Source: Pseudomonas fluorescens
GTDB taxonomy: Bacteria; Pseudomonadota; Gammaproteobacteria; Pseudomonadales; Pseudomonadaceae
Assembly (NCBI RefSeq): GCF_902497625.1
Contig: NZ_CABVGX010000034.1
Coordinates: 1 to 64,000, forward strand
Reading direction: 5' to 3'
DNA length: 64,000 bases
The notes beneath the pieces were generated by a model. The model ran no database searches and was not told the DNA's origin. It saw only the letters and a program-made list of their open reading frames with translations. This document shows, in pieces, positions 23,595-32,265 of this stretch (positions are counted from its first letter, which is position 1; every line of letters begins with the position of its first letter). Position numbers and translations under genes: made by a program.

Positions 23595-26177
23595 ATGAAT
23601 AAAGCACTCTCCTCCGACCTGTCCTCTCACACGCCAATGATGCAGCAATATTGGCGCCTGAAGAACCAGCACCCCGACCAGCTCATGTTCTATCGCATGG
23701 GCGACTTCTACGAGATCTTCTACGAAGATGCGAAGAAAGCCGCCAAGTTGCTCGACATCACCCTGACCGCCCGTGGGCAATCTGCCGGTCAGGCGATTCC
23801 GATGTGTGGGATTCCTTACCACGCAGCGGAAGGTTATCTGGCGAAACTGGTCAAGCTCGGCGAGTCGGTGGTGATCTGCGAACAGGTCGGCGATCCGGCG
23901 ACCAGTAAGGGGCCGGTCGATCGTCAGGTGGTACGGATCATCACCCCGGGTACGGTCAGTGACGAGGCATTGCTCGACGAACGCCGCGACAACCTGATTG
24001 CGGCGGTCCTGGGTGATGAGCGCCTGTTCGGTCTTGCGGTGCTGGACATCACCAGTGGCAACTTCACGGTGCTGGAGATCAAGGGCTGGGAAAACCTGCT
24101 GGCGGAACTGGAGCGGGTCAATCCGGTGGAGCTCATGATCCCGGATGACTGGCCAAAAGATCTTCCCGCGGAGAAACGCCGTGGGGTTCGGCGTCGTGCG
24201 CCGTGGGATTTCGAGCGCGACTCGGCATTGAAAAGTCTCTGCCAGCAATTCTCGACTCAGGACCTCAAAGGTTTCGGCTGCGAGAATCTGACGCTGGCCA
24301 TCGGTGCAGCCGGTTGCCTGCTCAGTTACGCCAAGGAAACCCAGCGCACCGCCCTGCCGCATTTGCGCAGTCTGCGCCATGAGCGCCTGGACGACACCGT
24401 AGTTCTGGACGGTGCGAGTCGTCGCAACCTGGAGCTGGACACCAACCTCGCCGGTGGCCGCGACAACACCTTGCAATCGGTGGTCGATCGCTGCCAGACC
24501 GCCATGGGCAGCCGCTTGTTGACGCGCTGGCTGAACCGGCCACTGCGGGATCTGACGGTGCTGCTGGCACGACAGACGTCGATCACCTGCCTGCTCGACC
24601 GCTATCGGTTCGAAAAACTGCAACCGCAGCTCAAGGAAATCGGCGACATCGAGCGGATTCTGGCGCGGATTGGTCTGCGCAATGCCCGCCCCCGTGACCT
24701 GGCAAGGCTACGCGATGCCCTGGGCGCACTGCCCGAGTTGCAACAGGCAATGACCGAGCTGGAAGCGCCGCACATCATTCAACTGGCAGCGACCACCAGC
24801 ACCTATCCGGAACTGGCAGCACTGCTGGCAAAAGCCATCATCGACAACCCGCCAGCGGTGATCCGCGATGGCGGCGTGTTGAAAACCGGTTACGACAGCG
24901 AACTCGATGATCTGCAATCGTTGAGCGAAAACGCCGGGCAATTCCTCATCGACCTGGAAGCGCGCGAGAAGGCACGCACCGGCCTGTCGCATTTGAAAGT
25001 CGGTTACAACCGCATTCACGGTTACTTCATCGAGCTACCGAGCAAACAGGCCGAATCGGCGCCGGCCGATTACATCCGTCGGCAAACGCTTAAAGGTGCC
25101 GAGCGTTTCATTACGCCGGAGCTGAAAGCGTTCGAAGACAAGGCCCTGTCGGCGAAAAGCCGGGCACTGGCCCGCGAAAAAATGCTCTATGAGGCGCTCC
25201 TCGAAGACCTGATCGCCCAGTTGCCTCCGCTACAGGACACCGCGGCTGCACTTGCCGAACTGGATGTTTTGAGTAACCTCGCCGAGCGCGCACTGAACCT
25301 CGACCTGAACTGCCCACGCTTTGTCGATGAACCGTGCATGCGCATCAGCCAGGGTCGCCACCCGGTGGTCGAGCAAGTGCTGACCACACCGTTCGTGGCT
25401 AATGATCTGAGCCTCGACGACAACACCCGAATGCTGATCATTACCGGACCTAACATGGGCGGTAAATCCACCTATATGCGGCAGACCGCGTTGATCGTGC
25501 TGCTCGCGCACATCGGCAGCTTCGTGCCGGCGGCGAGTTGCGAACTGTCGCTGGTCGACCGGATTTTCACCCGGATCGGCTCCAGTGACGATCTGGCGGG
25601 CGGGCGCTCGACGTTCATGGTCGAGATGAGCGAAACCGCGAACATCCTGCACAATGCTACCGAGCGCAGTCTGGTGTTGATGGACGAGGTCGGGCGCGGT
25701 ACCAGCACATTCGACGGTCTGTCCCTGGCATGGGCAGCGGCGGAGCGGCTGGCGCATCTACGCGCCTATACGTTGTTCGCCACCCATTATTTCGAGCTGA
25801 CGGTATTGCCGGAAGCCCAGCCGTTGGTGGCCAACGTGCACCTCAACGCTACGGAGCACAACGAGCGCATTGTCTTCCTTCACCACGTATTGCCGGGACC
25901 GGCCAGCCAGAGTTATGGCTTGGCGGTTGCGCAACTGGCCGGCGTACCCAGCGAAGTGATCGTGCGTGCCCGAGAGCACCTCGGTCGGCTGGAAGCTACG
26001 GCGCTGCCACATGACGTGCCAAAGCCAGTCAAAGGCAAACCGGCCGCGCCGCAGCAGAGCGACATGTTTGCCAGCCTGCCCCATCCGGTGCTGGATGACC
26101 TGGCCAGACTCGACCTGGATGACATGACGCCGCGCCGCGCGCTGGAAATGCTCTATACACTGAAGACACGGATCTAA
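23595..26177 (+). CDS. mutS: DNA mismatch repair protein MutS
   Basis: Recognises base mismatches and starts repair with MutL. The 860 residues show the mismatch-reading motif GDFYEIFYEDA near 35, connector, lever and clamp domains, and the ABC-type ATPase with Walker A GPNMGGKST near 618, a DEVGRGTSTFDG Walker B region and a helix-turn-helix at the end. The C-terminus shows a helical tail (LDDLARLDLDDMTPRRALEML). The reading frame is intact, so the strain is not a mutator through this gene. Confidence 0.98.
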   Translation: MNKALSSDLSSHTPMMQQYWRLKNQHPDQLMFYRMGDFYEIFYEDAKKAAKLLDITLTARGQSAGQAIPMCGIPYHAAEGYLAKLVKLGESVVICEQVGDPATSKGPVDRQVVRIITPGTVSDEALLDERRDNLIAAVLGDERLFGLAVLDITSGNFTVLEIKGWENLLAELERVNPVELMIPDDWPKDLPAEKRRGVRRRAPWDFERDSALKSLCQQFSTQDLKGFGCENLTLAIGAAGCLLSYAKETQRTALPHLRSLRHERLDDTVVLDGASRRNLELDTNLAGGRDNTLQSVVDRCQTAMGSRLLTRWLNRPLRDLTVLLARQTSITCLLDRYRFEKLQPQLKEIGDIERILARIGLRNARPRDLARLRDALGALPELQQAMTELEAPHIIQLAATTSTYPELAALLAKAIIDNPPAVIRDGGVLKTGYDSELDDLQSLSENAGQFLIDLEAREKARTGLSHLKVGYNRIHGYFIELPSKQAESAPADYIRRQTLKGAERFITPELKAFEDKALSAKSRALAREKMLYEALLEDLIAQLPPLQDTAAALAELDVLSNLAERALNLDLNCPRFVDEPCMRISQGRHPVVEQVLTTPFVANDLSLDDNTRMLIITGPNMGGKSTYMRQTALIVLLAHIGSFVPAASCELSLVDRIFTRIGSSDDLAGGRSTFMVEMSETANILHNATERSLVLMDEVGRGTSTFDGLSLAWAAAERLAHLRAYTLFATHYFELTVLPEAQPLVANVHLNATEHNERIVFLHHVLPGPASQSYGLAVAQLAGVPSEVIVRAREHLGRLEATALPHDVPKPVKGKPAAPQQSDMFASLPHPVLDDLARLDLDDMTPRRALEMLYTLKTRI

Positions 26178-26318
26178 CGCACTTGCCTGCAAGCTGTTAG
26201 AATCTCGCGCGGTTTGGGATGCTGCAAGCTACAGCCTGGCTTGCAGACTATCGCTCCCAAACCCGGCGACCCCAACGTGAAGGGGCTCCGCTGCAGCCGC
26301 CTGAGGAGAGAATTAGAA

Positions 26319-26642
26319 ATGACCTTCGTCGTCACCGACAACTGCATCAAGTGCAAGTACACCGACTGCGTAGAAGTCTGTCCGGTGGACTGCTTTTACG
26401 AAGGCCCGAACTTCCTGGTGATTCACCCGGATGAGTGCATCGACTGCGCACTGTGCGAACCGGAATGCCCTGCCGTGGCTATCTTCTCGGAAGATGAAGT
26501 GCCTGCCGGTATGGAGAATTTCATTCAGTTGAACGTCGAGCTGGCTGAAATCTGGCCGAACATTACTGAACGTAAAGACCCGTTGCCTGAGTCCGCCGCC
26601 TGGGACGGTAAACCCGGCAAGCTCGAGCACCTCGAACGCTGA
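26319..26642 (+). CDS. fdxA: 7Fe ferredoxin FdxA
   Basis: A 107-residue ferredoxin of the Azotobacter FdI type, with one [3Fe-4S] and one [4Fe-4S] cluster. Cysteines fall in DNCIKCKYTDCVEVCPVDC and DECIDCALCEPECP. Electron-transfer protein of still uncertain partner. The ATG at 26319 has GAGGAGAG upstream. Convergent with rsmZ; between mutS and rpoS, as in other Pseudomonas. Confidence 0.96.
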   Translation: MTFVVTDNCIKCKYTDCVEVCPVDCFYEGPNFLVIHPDECIDCALCEPECPAVAIFSEDEVPAGMENFIQLNVELAEIWPNITERKDPLPESAAWDGKPGKLEHLER

Positions 26643-26657
26643 TCTTCCCCGCGTTCC

Positions 26658-26682
26658 AAAAAGGCCCCTTGCGGGCCTTTTT
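26658..26682 (+). terminator. Terminator after fdxA
   Basis: AAAAAGGCCC and GGGCCTTTTT form a stem with a short TTGC loop 15 bases past the fdxA stop. Confidence 0.9.
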
Positions 26683-26696
26683 ACTTTTCTGCAGAC

Positions 26697-26823
26697 AAAA
26701 AAAGGGGCGGTTTGACCCGCCCACATTTTTCCCTATCCCTGTGTTCCTTTTCATCCTCCTGATGAATCGCTTCCTGCCATGTCCTTATCCCTCATCCCTG
26801 AAGGTTGTGTCTGTCCGTCGACA
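26697..26823 (-). ncRNA. rsmZ: Small regulatory RNA RsmZ
   Basis: The minus strand reads TGTCGACGGACAGACACAAC... and holds about ten GGA motifs, many as AGGA, AGGGA or CAGGA in loops or linkers. It ends in a G/C hairpin (GGGCGGG/CCGCCCC) and seven T. The length (~127 bases), the 5' sequence and the position between fdxA and rpoS match RsmZ of P. fluorescens and P. aeruginosa. The RNA sequesters the translational repressor RsmA/RsmE. A -10 box TAGTAT (complement of 26832-26837) and an upstream GacA-type box support the start given. Confidence 0.93.
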
Positions 26824-26998
26824 CACCCCGGATACTAGTGGGTTTTCAGGCAAGAGCAATCGATCACGAAGACTGCAGCAGGCAGTCCATGAAATCGGGT
26901 CCGCACGAAAATATAGAGTGTAATCAGAAGGTTGAACTAATTCGCCGAGGGTAAATAGCAGTGCTCCGATGTGGAGAAATAGCGAACACTTACACAAG

Positions 26999-27016
26999 AG
27001 TAGGCTGAGGCTTACA
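26999..27016 (-). promoter_or_regulatory. GacA upstream activating sequence for rsmZ
   Basis: The minus strand reads TGTAAGCCTCAGCCTACT, which matches the known box TGTAAG-N6-CTTACA fully in the left half and 4 of 6 in the right. It lies about 176-193 bases upstream of the rsmZ start, the distance typical for GacA control of Rsm RNAs. GacA binding is inferred. Confidence 0.8.
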
Positions 27017-27061
27017 TCTTCAGACTCCAAATGACAAAGTTCACTCGGTGCTATTTCCGGC

Positions 27062-27095
27062 AACAAAAAGCCCCGAACCAGTCGGGGCTTTTTGT
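27062..27095. terminator. Terminator after rpoS
   Basis: AACAAAAAGCCCCGA and TCGGGGCTTTTTGTT form a long stem with a 4-base loop, 17 bases beyond the rpoS stop on the minus strand. Confidence 0.92.
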
Positions 27096-27111
27096 TGTTT
27101 GGCGCGTGTTC

Positions 27112-28119
27112 TTACTGGAACAATGACTCGCTCGACAGGCCATTCTTCTCGAGAATTTCCCGAAGACGTTTAAGCCCCTCAACCTGGATCTGTCTGACCC
27201 GCTCACGGGTCAGGCCGATTTCCAGGCCCACATCCTCAAGCGTGCTGCTCTCGTGCCCGCGCAGGCCGAAGCGGCGCACCACCACCTCGCGTTGCTTGTC
27301 GGTCAGCTCCGAAAGCCATTGATCGATGCTCTGCGACAGGTCGTCGTCCTGCAGCAGCTCACATGGATCGGTCGGACGATCATCAGTGAGGGTGTCCAGC
27401 AGGGTTTTATCCGAATCCGGCCCCAGCGAGACGTCGACTGAAGAAACCCGCTCATTCAGGCCGAGCATGCGCTTGACCTCGGCTACCGGTTTTTCCAGCA
27501 GGTTGGCGATTTCTTCCGGTGAAGGTTCGTGATCCAGCTTCTGTGTGAGCTCGCGCGCGGCGCGCAGGTACACGTTGAGCTCCTTGACCACATGGATCGG
27601 CAACCGGATCGTCCGGGTCTGATTCATGATCGCGCGCTCGATGGTCTGACGAATCCACCATGTCGCGTAAGTCGAGAAACGGAACCCACGTTCAGGATCG
27701 AATTTTTCCACCGCCCGAATCAGTCCGAGGTTCCCTTCCTCGATCAGATCCAGCAGCGACAGTCCGCGATTGACATAGCGCCTGGCGATTTTCACCACCA
27801 GCCGCAGGTTGCTTTCAATCATGCGTTTGCGCCCGGCCGGATCACCACTTTGCGACAAACGCGCAAAGTGAACTTCTTCTTCGGGGGACAGCAGCGGGGA
27901 AAAGCCGATTTCATTGAGATACAACTGCGTAGCGTCGAGCGCACGTGTGTAATCAATGTATTTGTGTTGTTTCAACGACGTGGAGTTTTTGGATTTGGCG
28001 CGAACGGAAGGTGGAGCAGCCCCTTCATCATTCGACATCGAATCCGTACCGATACCGGTCTCCATCAGGAGAACCTCATCGTCGATGTCAAACTCCGGCA
28101 CTTCTTTACTGAGAGCCAT
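27112..28119 (-). CDS. rpoS: RNA polymerase sigma factor RpoS (sigma-38)
   Basis: Master sigma factor of stationary phase and general stress. The 335 residues show sigma region 1.2 (DATQLYLNEIGF), region 2 (SNLRLVVKIARRYVNRGL, FSTYATWWIRQTIERA), region 3, and region 4 with the -35-binding helix (LEDVGLEIGLTRERVRQIQ). The N-terminal 50 residues are variable and acidic, as in other Pseudomonas RpoS. It follows nlpD on the same strand; in relatives its main promoter lies inside nlpD. No defect is visible. Confidence 0.98.
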   Translation of the reverse strand: MALSKEVPEFDIDDEVLLMETGIGTDSMSNDEGAAPPSVRAKSKNSTSLKQHKYIDYTRALDATQLYLNEIGFSPLLSPEEEVHFARLSQSGDPAGRKRMIESNLRLVVKIARRYVNRGLSLLDLIEEGNLGLIRAVEKFDPERGFRFSTYATWWIRQTIERAIMNQTRTIRLPIHVVKELNVYLRAARELTQKLDHEPSPEEIANLLEKPVAEVKRMLGLNERVSSVDVSLGPDSDKTLLDTLTDDRPTDPCELLQDDDLSQSIDQWLSELTDKQREVVVRRFGLRGHESSTLEDVGLEIGLTRERVRQIQVEGLKRLREILEKNGLSSESLFQ

Positions 28120-28224
28120 TGTTATAGTCCTTTGGTGAGTTCGACCTCAAGCTCAAGCGACGCCTTTATCCTTGGCAACGCTGGAGCCTGTCCCCTCTAC
28201 GCGACGGAACAGGCTGGAAAGCAA

Positions 28225-29082
28225 TCAACGACGCGGCAGGAATTGCAGCGGATCTACAGGTTTACCTTGTCGGCGAATCTCAAAATGCAGTTTCACCCGG
28301 TCTGTACCCGTTGACCCCATTTCGGCAATTGTTTGCCCGACCTTGACCTGCTGCCCCTCCCGAACCAACAGCCTGCGGTTATGTCCGTAGGCACTGACGT
28401 AGGTATCGCTGTGTTTGATGATGACTAACTCGCCGTAGCCCCTTAAGCCACTCCCGGCGTATACCACCGTCCCATCAGACGCAGCTAAAACAGGCTGTCC
28501 CAAATCTCCGGCGATATCAATTCCTTTATTCAAACTGCCGTTTGAAGAGAATTTTCCAATAAGAATGCCATTAGAAGGCCATCCCCAGCCGGTCGGGGCT
28601 GGCCCGGCGGGAGGCATCGGTGCGGTAGAGGATTTGTTTGCGACGGACGGTACAACCACCGTGGTGGCTCCGCTCGCACCCGATGCCGGGCGACGAAATA
28701 CGGTGGTTTTACTCGAAGATGAAGGCGTTGAAGTCGTTGAACTGGTCACTGTAGTCGGCGTTGAACCGGTGCGCCCGTCGAAGCGAATCGTCTGACCCGG
28801 ACGGATGGTGTAAGGCGCCGGGATATTGTTTCTTGCCGCCAGGGCTTTGTAGTCCCAGCCGTAACGGAAAGCAATTGAGAACAGGGTGTCTTTTGGTCGA
28901 ACCACGTATTGCCCCGTGGTGACTGCCGGGCGCTGGGCCGCGGCCTTGTTGCGGTCAACAACGCGCACATCGCTGGATTTGTTGCTGGAACAACCAACCA
29001 GCAAGGCGCTCAAGACAAGGCCAGTCACCAGGCGCTGAAAGCTCGTTGTACCCATTCGCTGCGCAATGACTGTGAGACTCAC
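28225..29082 (-). CDS. nlpD: Murein hydrolase activator lipoprotein NlpD
   Basis: Outer-membrane lipoprotein that activates the septal amidase AmiC. The lipobox is LVGCSS (acylated Cys near residue 31). A LysM domain follows (YVVRPKDTLFSIAFRYG...RPGQTIRF), then a Ser/Thr-rich linker and a LytM/M23 domain. The metal-binding His of active M23 enzymes is replaced (LNKGIDIAG), as in E. coli NlpD, so it is a non-enzymatic activator. I chose the GTG at 29082 because GGGAG lies 6 bases upstream; the next in-frame ATG lacks such a site. Confidence 0.92.
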   Translation of the reverse strand: MSLTVIAQRMGTTSFQRLVTGLVLSALLVGCSSNKSSDVRVVDRNKAAAQRPAVTTGQYVVRPKDTLFSIAFRYGWDYKALAARNNIPAPYTIRPGQTIRFDGRTGSTPTTVTSSTTSTPSSSSKTTVFRRPASGASGATTVVVPSVANKSSTAPMPPAGPAPTGWGWPSNGILIGKFSSNGSLNKGIDIAGDLGQPVLAASDGTVVYAGSGLRGYGELVIIKHSDTYVSAYGHNRRLLVREGQQVKVGQTIAEMGSTGTDRVKLHFEIRRQGKPVDPLQFLPRR

Positions 29083-29279
29083 CCGCCGCTCCCTTTGTGG
29101 TGGCTAAAATTGGCTTGCCGAAATTCGGCATGAAGTGTCGCAAGTATAACGGGCCGTGCAGCCTCTACTTTTAATCGAGCAGGGCGCAGGTTTGCGCCAG
29201 CGATACAATCCGTTTAACTGCCTGACGTCGCTGTAAGACAAAGCTGATCGATGAGAATTCAGCGCGTTGCAACAAAAGC

Positions 29280-29957
29280 TCAGGCCAGAGGCCCATTCAG
29301 TAAAGGGACGAATCGCACGGAGCCAAGTACGCGCCTGGAAAAACCGTGCTCTTCACGAATGATCAGCATCAGTTGCTGGACCTCCCCTGACCCGACCGGG
29401 ATCACCAGGCGCCCGCCTGGCGCCAGTTGATCGAGTAATGCCTGCGGCACGTCGGTCGCTACTGCGGTCACGATGATGCCGTTATAAGGCGCCAGCGCCG
29501 GCCACCCTTCCCAGCCATCTCCCCAGCGAAACACCACGTTGCGCAGGTTCAGATCGATCAGCCGTTCCTTGGCCCGGTCCTGCAAGACCTTGATGCGCTC
29601 TACCGAAAACACCCGCTCCACCAGTTGCGAAAGGATTGCGGTCTGATAACCGGAACCGGTGCCAATTTCCATCACTTTGTCCAGCGGTCCCGCCTCCAGT
29701 AGCAGCTCGCTCATGCGGGCCACCATGTAAGGCTGGGAAATCGTCTGGTTATTGCCGATCGGCAAAGCCGTATCTTCGTAGGCGCGATGCGCAAGCGCCT
29801 CGTCGACGAACAGATGACGCGGCGTCCGGCGGATCACTTCCAATACCTTGGCGTTGGAAATGCCTTCCTCGTACAACCGCTGGATCAGTCGTTCACGGGT
29901 TCTTTGAGAAGTCATCCCGATGCCGCGATGCAGCATGTGGTCTTGTTCACGGGCCAT
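29280..29957 (-). CDS. pcm: Protein-L-isoaspartate O-methyltransferase
   Basis: Repairs damaged isoaspartyl residues by SAM-dependent methylation. The 225 residues contain the SAM motif MEIGTGSGYQTAIL and the substrate motif NNQTISQPYMVA. The ATG at 29957 overlaps the surE stop codon by one base (TAATG). An internal ATG at 29915 (MTSQRTRERL) would give the more usual 211 residues and is an equally good start. Last gene of the ispF-truD-surE-pcm operon. Confidence 0.94.
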   Translation of the reverse strand: MAREQDHMLHRGIGMTSQRTRERLIQRLYEEGISNAKVLEVIRRTPRHLFVDEALAHRAYEDTALPIGNNQTISQPYMVARMSELLLEAGPLDKVMEIGTGSGYQTAILSQLVERVFSVERIKVLQDRAKERLIDLNLRNVVFRWGDGWEGWPALAPYNGIIVTAVATDVPQALLDQLAPGGRLVIPVGSGEVQQLMLIIREEHGFSRRVLGSVRFVPLLNGPLA

Positions 29958-30706
29958 TATCGAAGTCCCTCCAGCCAGCCATCGAGACTTCTGAAAGCAT
30001 CATTGAAGGTGCGGTCCAGCTGCAATGCCGTGATTGACACATAACCCTGCATCACAGCATGGAAATCGGTGCCCGGGCCGCCGTCTTCGGCATCACCGGC
30101 AGCTGCGATCCAGTAACCGGATTTGCCCCGAGGGTCGACCACCTTCATCGGTGCCGCCGCACGGGCGCGGTGCCCCAGGCGGGTCAGCTGAATACCGCGG
30201 ATATGGTCAAGCGGCAAATTGGGAATGTTCACGTTCAGCACCGTGCGCGGTGGCAGATCGAGGGCGGCGTGAGCCTCCACCAGTTTGCGCGCAAAATGGG
30301 CGGCCGTGGAGAGGTTGTCGACCTGCCGTGAGACCAGCGAAAAAGCAAACGAGGGCCGCTCGAGAAAACGCCCTTCGAGCGCCGCTGCCACCGTACCGGA
30401 ATACAGCACGTCGTCGCCCAGATTGGCGCCCAGGTTGATCCCGGAAACCACCATGTCCGGCACCACTTCCAGCAAGCCGTTAAGCCCCAGGTGCACGCAA
30501 TCGGTTGGCGTGCCATTGAGGCTGATGAAACCGTTGGCAAGAGTTTGCGGGTGCAACGGACGGTCAAGCGTCAGCGAGCTGCTGGCGCCACTTTTGTCCT
30601 GGTCAGGGGCGATAACCACGCACTCGGTGTAATCCGCCAGCGCAGCATGAAGCGCGGCGAGACCGGGTGCGGCTACCCCATCGTCGTTCGAAATCAGAAT
30701 ACGCAT
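29957..30706 (-). CDS. surE: 5'/3'-nucleotidase SurE
   Basis: Metal-dependent stationary-phase nucleotidase acting on nucleoside monophosphates. The 249 residues begin MRILISNDDGVAAPGL, whose two Asp residues bind metal. APDQDKSGASSSLT, NGTPTDCV and VVSGINLGANLGDDVLYSGTVAAA follow. I chose ATG 30706, the conserved family start, which places the start 13 bases inside the end of truD, a translational-coupling arrangement. pcm follows with a one-base overlap. Confidence 0.96.
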   Translation of the reverse strand: MRILISNDDGVAAPGLAALHAALADYTECVVIAPDQDKSGASSSLTLDRPLHPQTLANGFISLNGTPTDCVHLGLNGLLEVVPDMVVSGINLGANLGDDVLYSGTVAAALEGRFLERPSFAFSLVSRQVDNLSTAAHFARKLVEAHAALDLPPRTVLNVNIPNLPLDHIRGIQLTRLGHRARAAAPMKVVDPRGKSGYWIAAAGDAEDGGPGTDFHAVMQGYVSITALQLDRTFNDAFRSLDGWLEGLR

Positions 30707-31752
30707 GGGCTGTCCGTCTGCCCCACCGGCACCAGATCGACAAGTTCGCGCACCAGTACGGTGGCAAAGCATCCGGCCGGCAGGACGAATTCCAGTTGCA
30801 GAATGTCAGGCTCGGGATAATGCCACGTCAACCCGGCAATGGGCAGTCGCAGGATGCGACGTTCGTGGCTCATACCGGCGTTAATCAACCAGTCGCGCAA
30901 GTCTGCTTCGCGCGCGGCGATTGCCTGCTCCAGTACATGGACAGCGCCCGTGGTCGGCGAGTCACCTTCGCCCCACTGCGGTCCGGTCGGGTGCAGGTCG
31001 AGAATCGCCAGGCGCGGATCGCTGCACTCGGCTTCGCCGGCCGGGAAAAAGCTGCGACTGTCAGTGAAAGCCAGCAGGTCACCCACTTGCGCACGCTGCC
31101 AGGTGCCATCGGCAACCCGCGCCGCCAATACCTGGTTGAACAGGAAACTGCGCGCCGTGGACAGCAGCCGCGAGCGCACATTGCGCTGCTCCGGCAACGC
31201 CTTGCGCGCCGCCCACCCGCGGGCATCGACGACGTTCCCGCCGTCAAAGCCAAAACGTTGAGCGCCGAAATAATTCGGAATACCTTGTTTAGCGATCAGT
31301 TGCAGGCGTTCTTCGATTGCGGCCGTATCGCCCGAAAATTGTGTCAGCCGCAGGGTGAAACCGTTCGCCGAATGAGCCCCGCGCTGCAGCTTGCGTCTGT
31401 GCCGACCGGTCTTGAGGATTTTCAGCGTTTCGTTTTCCGCCGCCGACAGATCGGGATCCGCCTTGCCTGGCAGTTGCACACTGAACCACTGCCGCGTGAG
31501 TGCCTGGCGATCCTTCAGCCCGGCGTAGCTGACCGTGCGCAGCGGCACGCCCGCCGCCTTGGCTATCCGCCGGGCCGCTTCCTCAGTATTAAGCCCGCGT
31601 TTTTCCACCCAGATCCACAGGTGCTCGCCATCACCACTGAGGGGAATATCGAGTACTTCGTCGACCTGAAAATCCTCTGCGGTCGCTTTTAATACCGCAG
31701 TGCCGAGTGCCTCACCGTATGCGCGCGGGCCAAGCAGTTGCGCCTCATTCAT
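30694..31752 (-). CDS. truD: tRNA pseudouridine(13) synthase TruD
   Basis: Makes pseudouridine at position 13 of several tRNAs. The 352 residues contain the catalytic Asp in SYAGLKDRQALTRQW near residue 80 and the family motif NYFGAQRFG near 160, split around the TRUD insertion domain. It overlaps ispF by four bases upstream and surE by 13 downstream, consistent with one polycistronic mRNA. Confidence 0.96.
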   Translation of the reverse strand: MNEAQLLGPRAYGEALGTAVLKATAEDFQVDEVLDIPLSGDGEHLWIWVEKRGLNTEEAARRIAKAAGVPLRTVSYAGLKDRQALTRQWFSVQLPGKADPDLSAAENETLKILKTGRHRRKLQRGAHSANGFTLRLTQFSGDTAAIEERLQLIAKQGIPNYFGAQRFGFDGGNVVDARGWAARKALPEQRNVRSRLLSTARSFLFNQVLAARVADGTWQRAQVGDLLAFTDSRSFFPAGEAECSDPRLAILDLHPTGPQWGEGDSPTTGAVHVLEQAIAAREADLRDWLINAGMSHERRILRLPIAGLTWHYPEPDILQLEFVLPAGCFATVLVRELVDLVPVGQTDSPCVF

Positions 31753-32222
31753 GCGCGCAGCAACAAGGCAACGGAGTGCACCGCAATGCCTTCTTCGCGC
31801 CCGACAAAACCAAGCTTTTCGGTGGTGGTAGCTTTCACGTTCACTTGATCCAACTCAACTTGAAGATCCGCGGCAATCAGAGCGCGCATCGATTCGATAT
31901 GCGGGGCCATTTTTGGCGCCTGGGCAACGATGGTGTTATCGACGTTGCCGATTATCCAGCCTTTGCCGTGGATCAGCGCGACAACATGGCGTAACAGCAC
32001 GCGGCTGTCTGCCCCCTTGAATGTCGGGTCGGTGTCCGGGAAGTGTTTGCCGATATCACCCAGCGCGGCCGCGCCAAGCAAGGCATCGCTCAAGGCGTGC
32101 AGCAGGACGTCACCGTCGGAGTGAGCGAGCAGCCCGAAGCCGTGTGCGATACGCACGCCGCCCAGAGTAATGAAATCGCCTTCAGCGAAACGGTGCACAT
32201 CATAGCCGTGGCCAATACGCAT
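31749..32222 (-). CDS. ispF: 2-C-methyl-D-erythritol 2,4-cyclodiphosphate synthase
   Basis: Fifth step of the MEP isoprenoid pathway. The 157 residues start MRIGHGYDVHRF, with Asp8 and His10 as metal ligands, then HSDGDVLLHALSDALLG, and end with the conserved TTTEKLGFVGREEGIA. ispD lies 3.2 kb away. The start codon directly follows a seven-T run behind a hairpin and has no ribosome site, which is unusual for an essential gene. Its stop overlaps the truD start (ATGA). Confidence 0.97.
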   Translation of the reverse strand: MRIGHGYDVHRFAEGDFITLGGVRIAHGFGLLAHSDGDVLLHALSDALLGAAALGDIGKHFPDTDPTFKGADSRVLLRHVVALIHGKGWIIGNVDNTIVAQAPKMAPHIESMRALIAADLQVELDQVNVKATTTEKLGFVGREEGIAVHSVALLLRA

Positions 32223-32251
32223 AAAAAAACGCCCCGATTTTTGTCAGGGCG
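32223..32251 (-). terminator. Hairpin with T-run between fghA and ispF
   Basis: On the minus strand CGCCCTGA and TCGGGGCG pair across an A-rich loop and are followed by seven T that run straight into the ispF ATG. It has the form of an fghA terminator. A TAGAAT -10-like box lies just upstream (complement of 32254-32259), so it could instead be a structured 5' leader of ispF. Confidence 0.75.
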
Positions 32252-32265
32252 TGATTCTACCTGCA

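Noticed and set aside
28225..29082. Loss of the M23 catalytic His in NlpD as a decay signal
   Set aside because: E. coli NlpD shows the same substitution and works as an amidase activator, so this is normal for the family.
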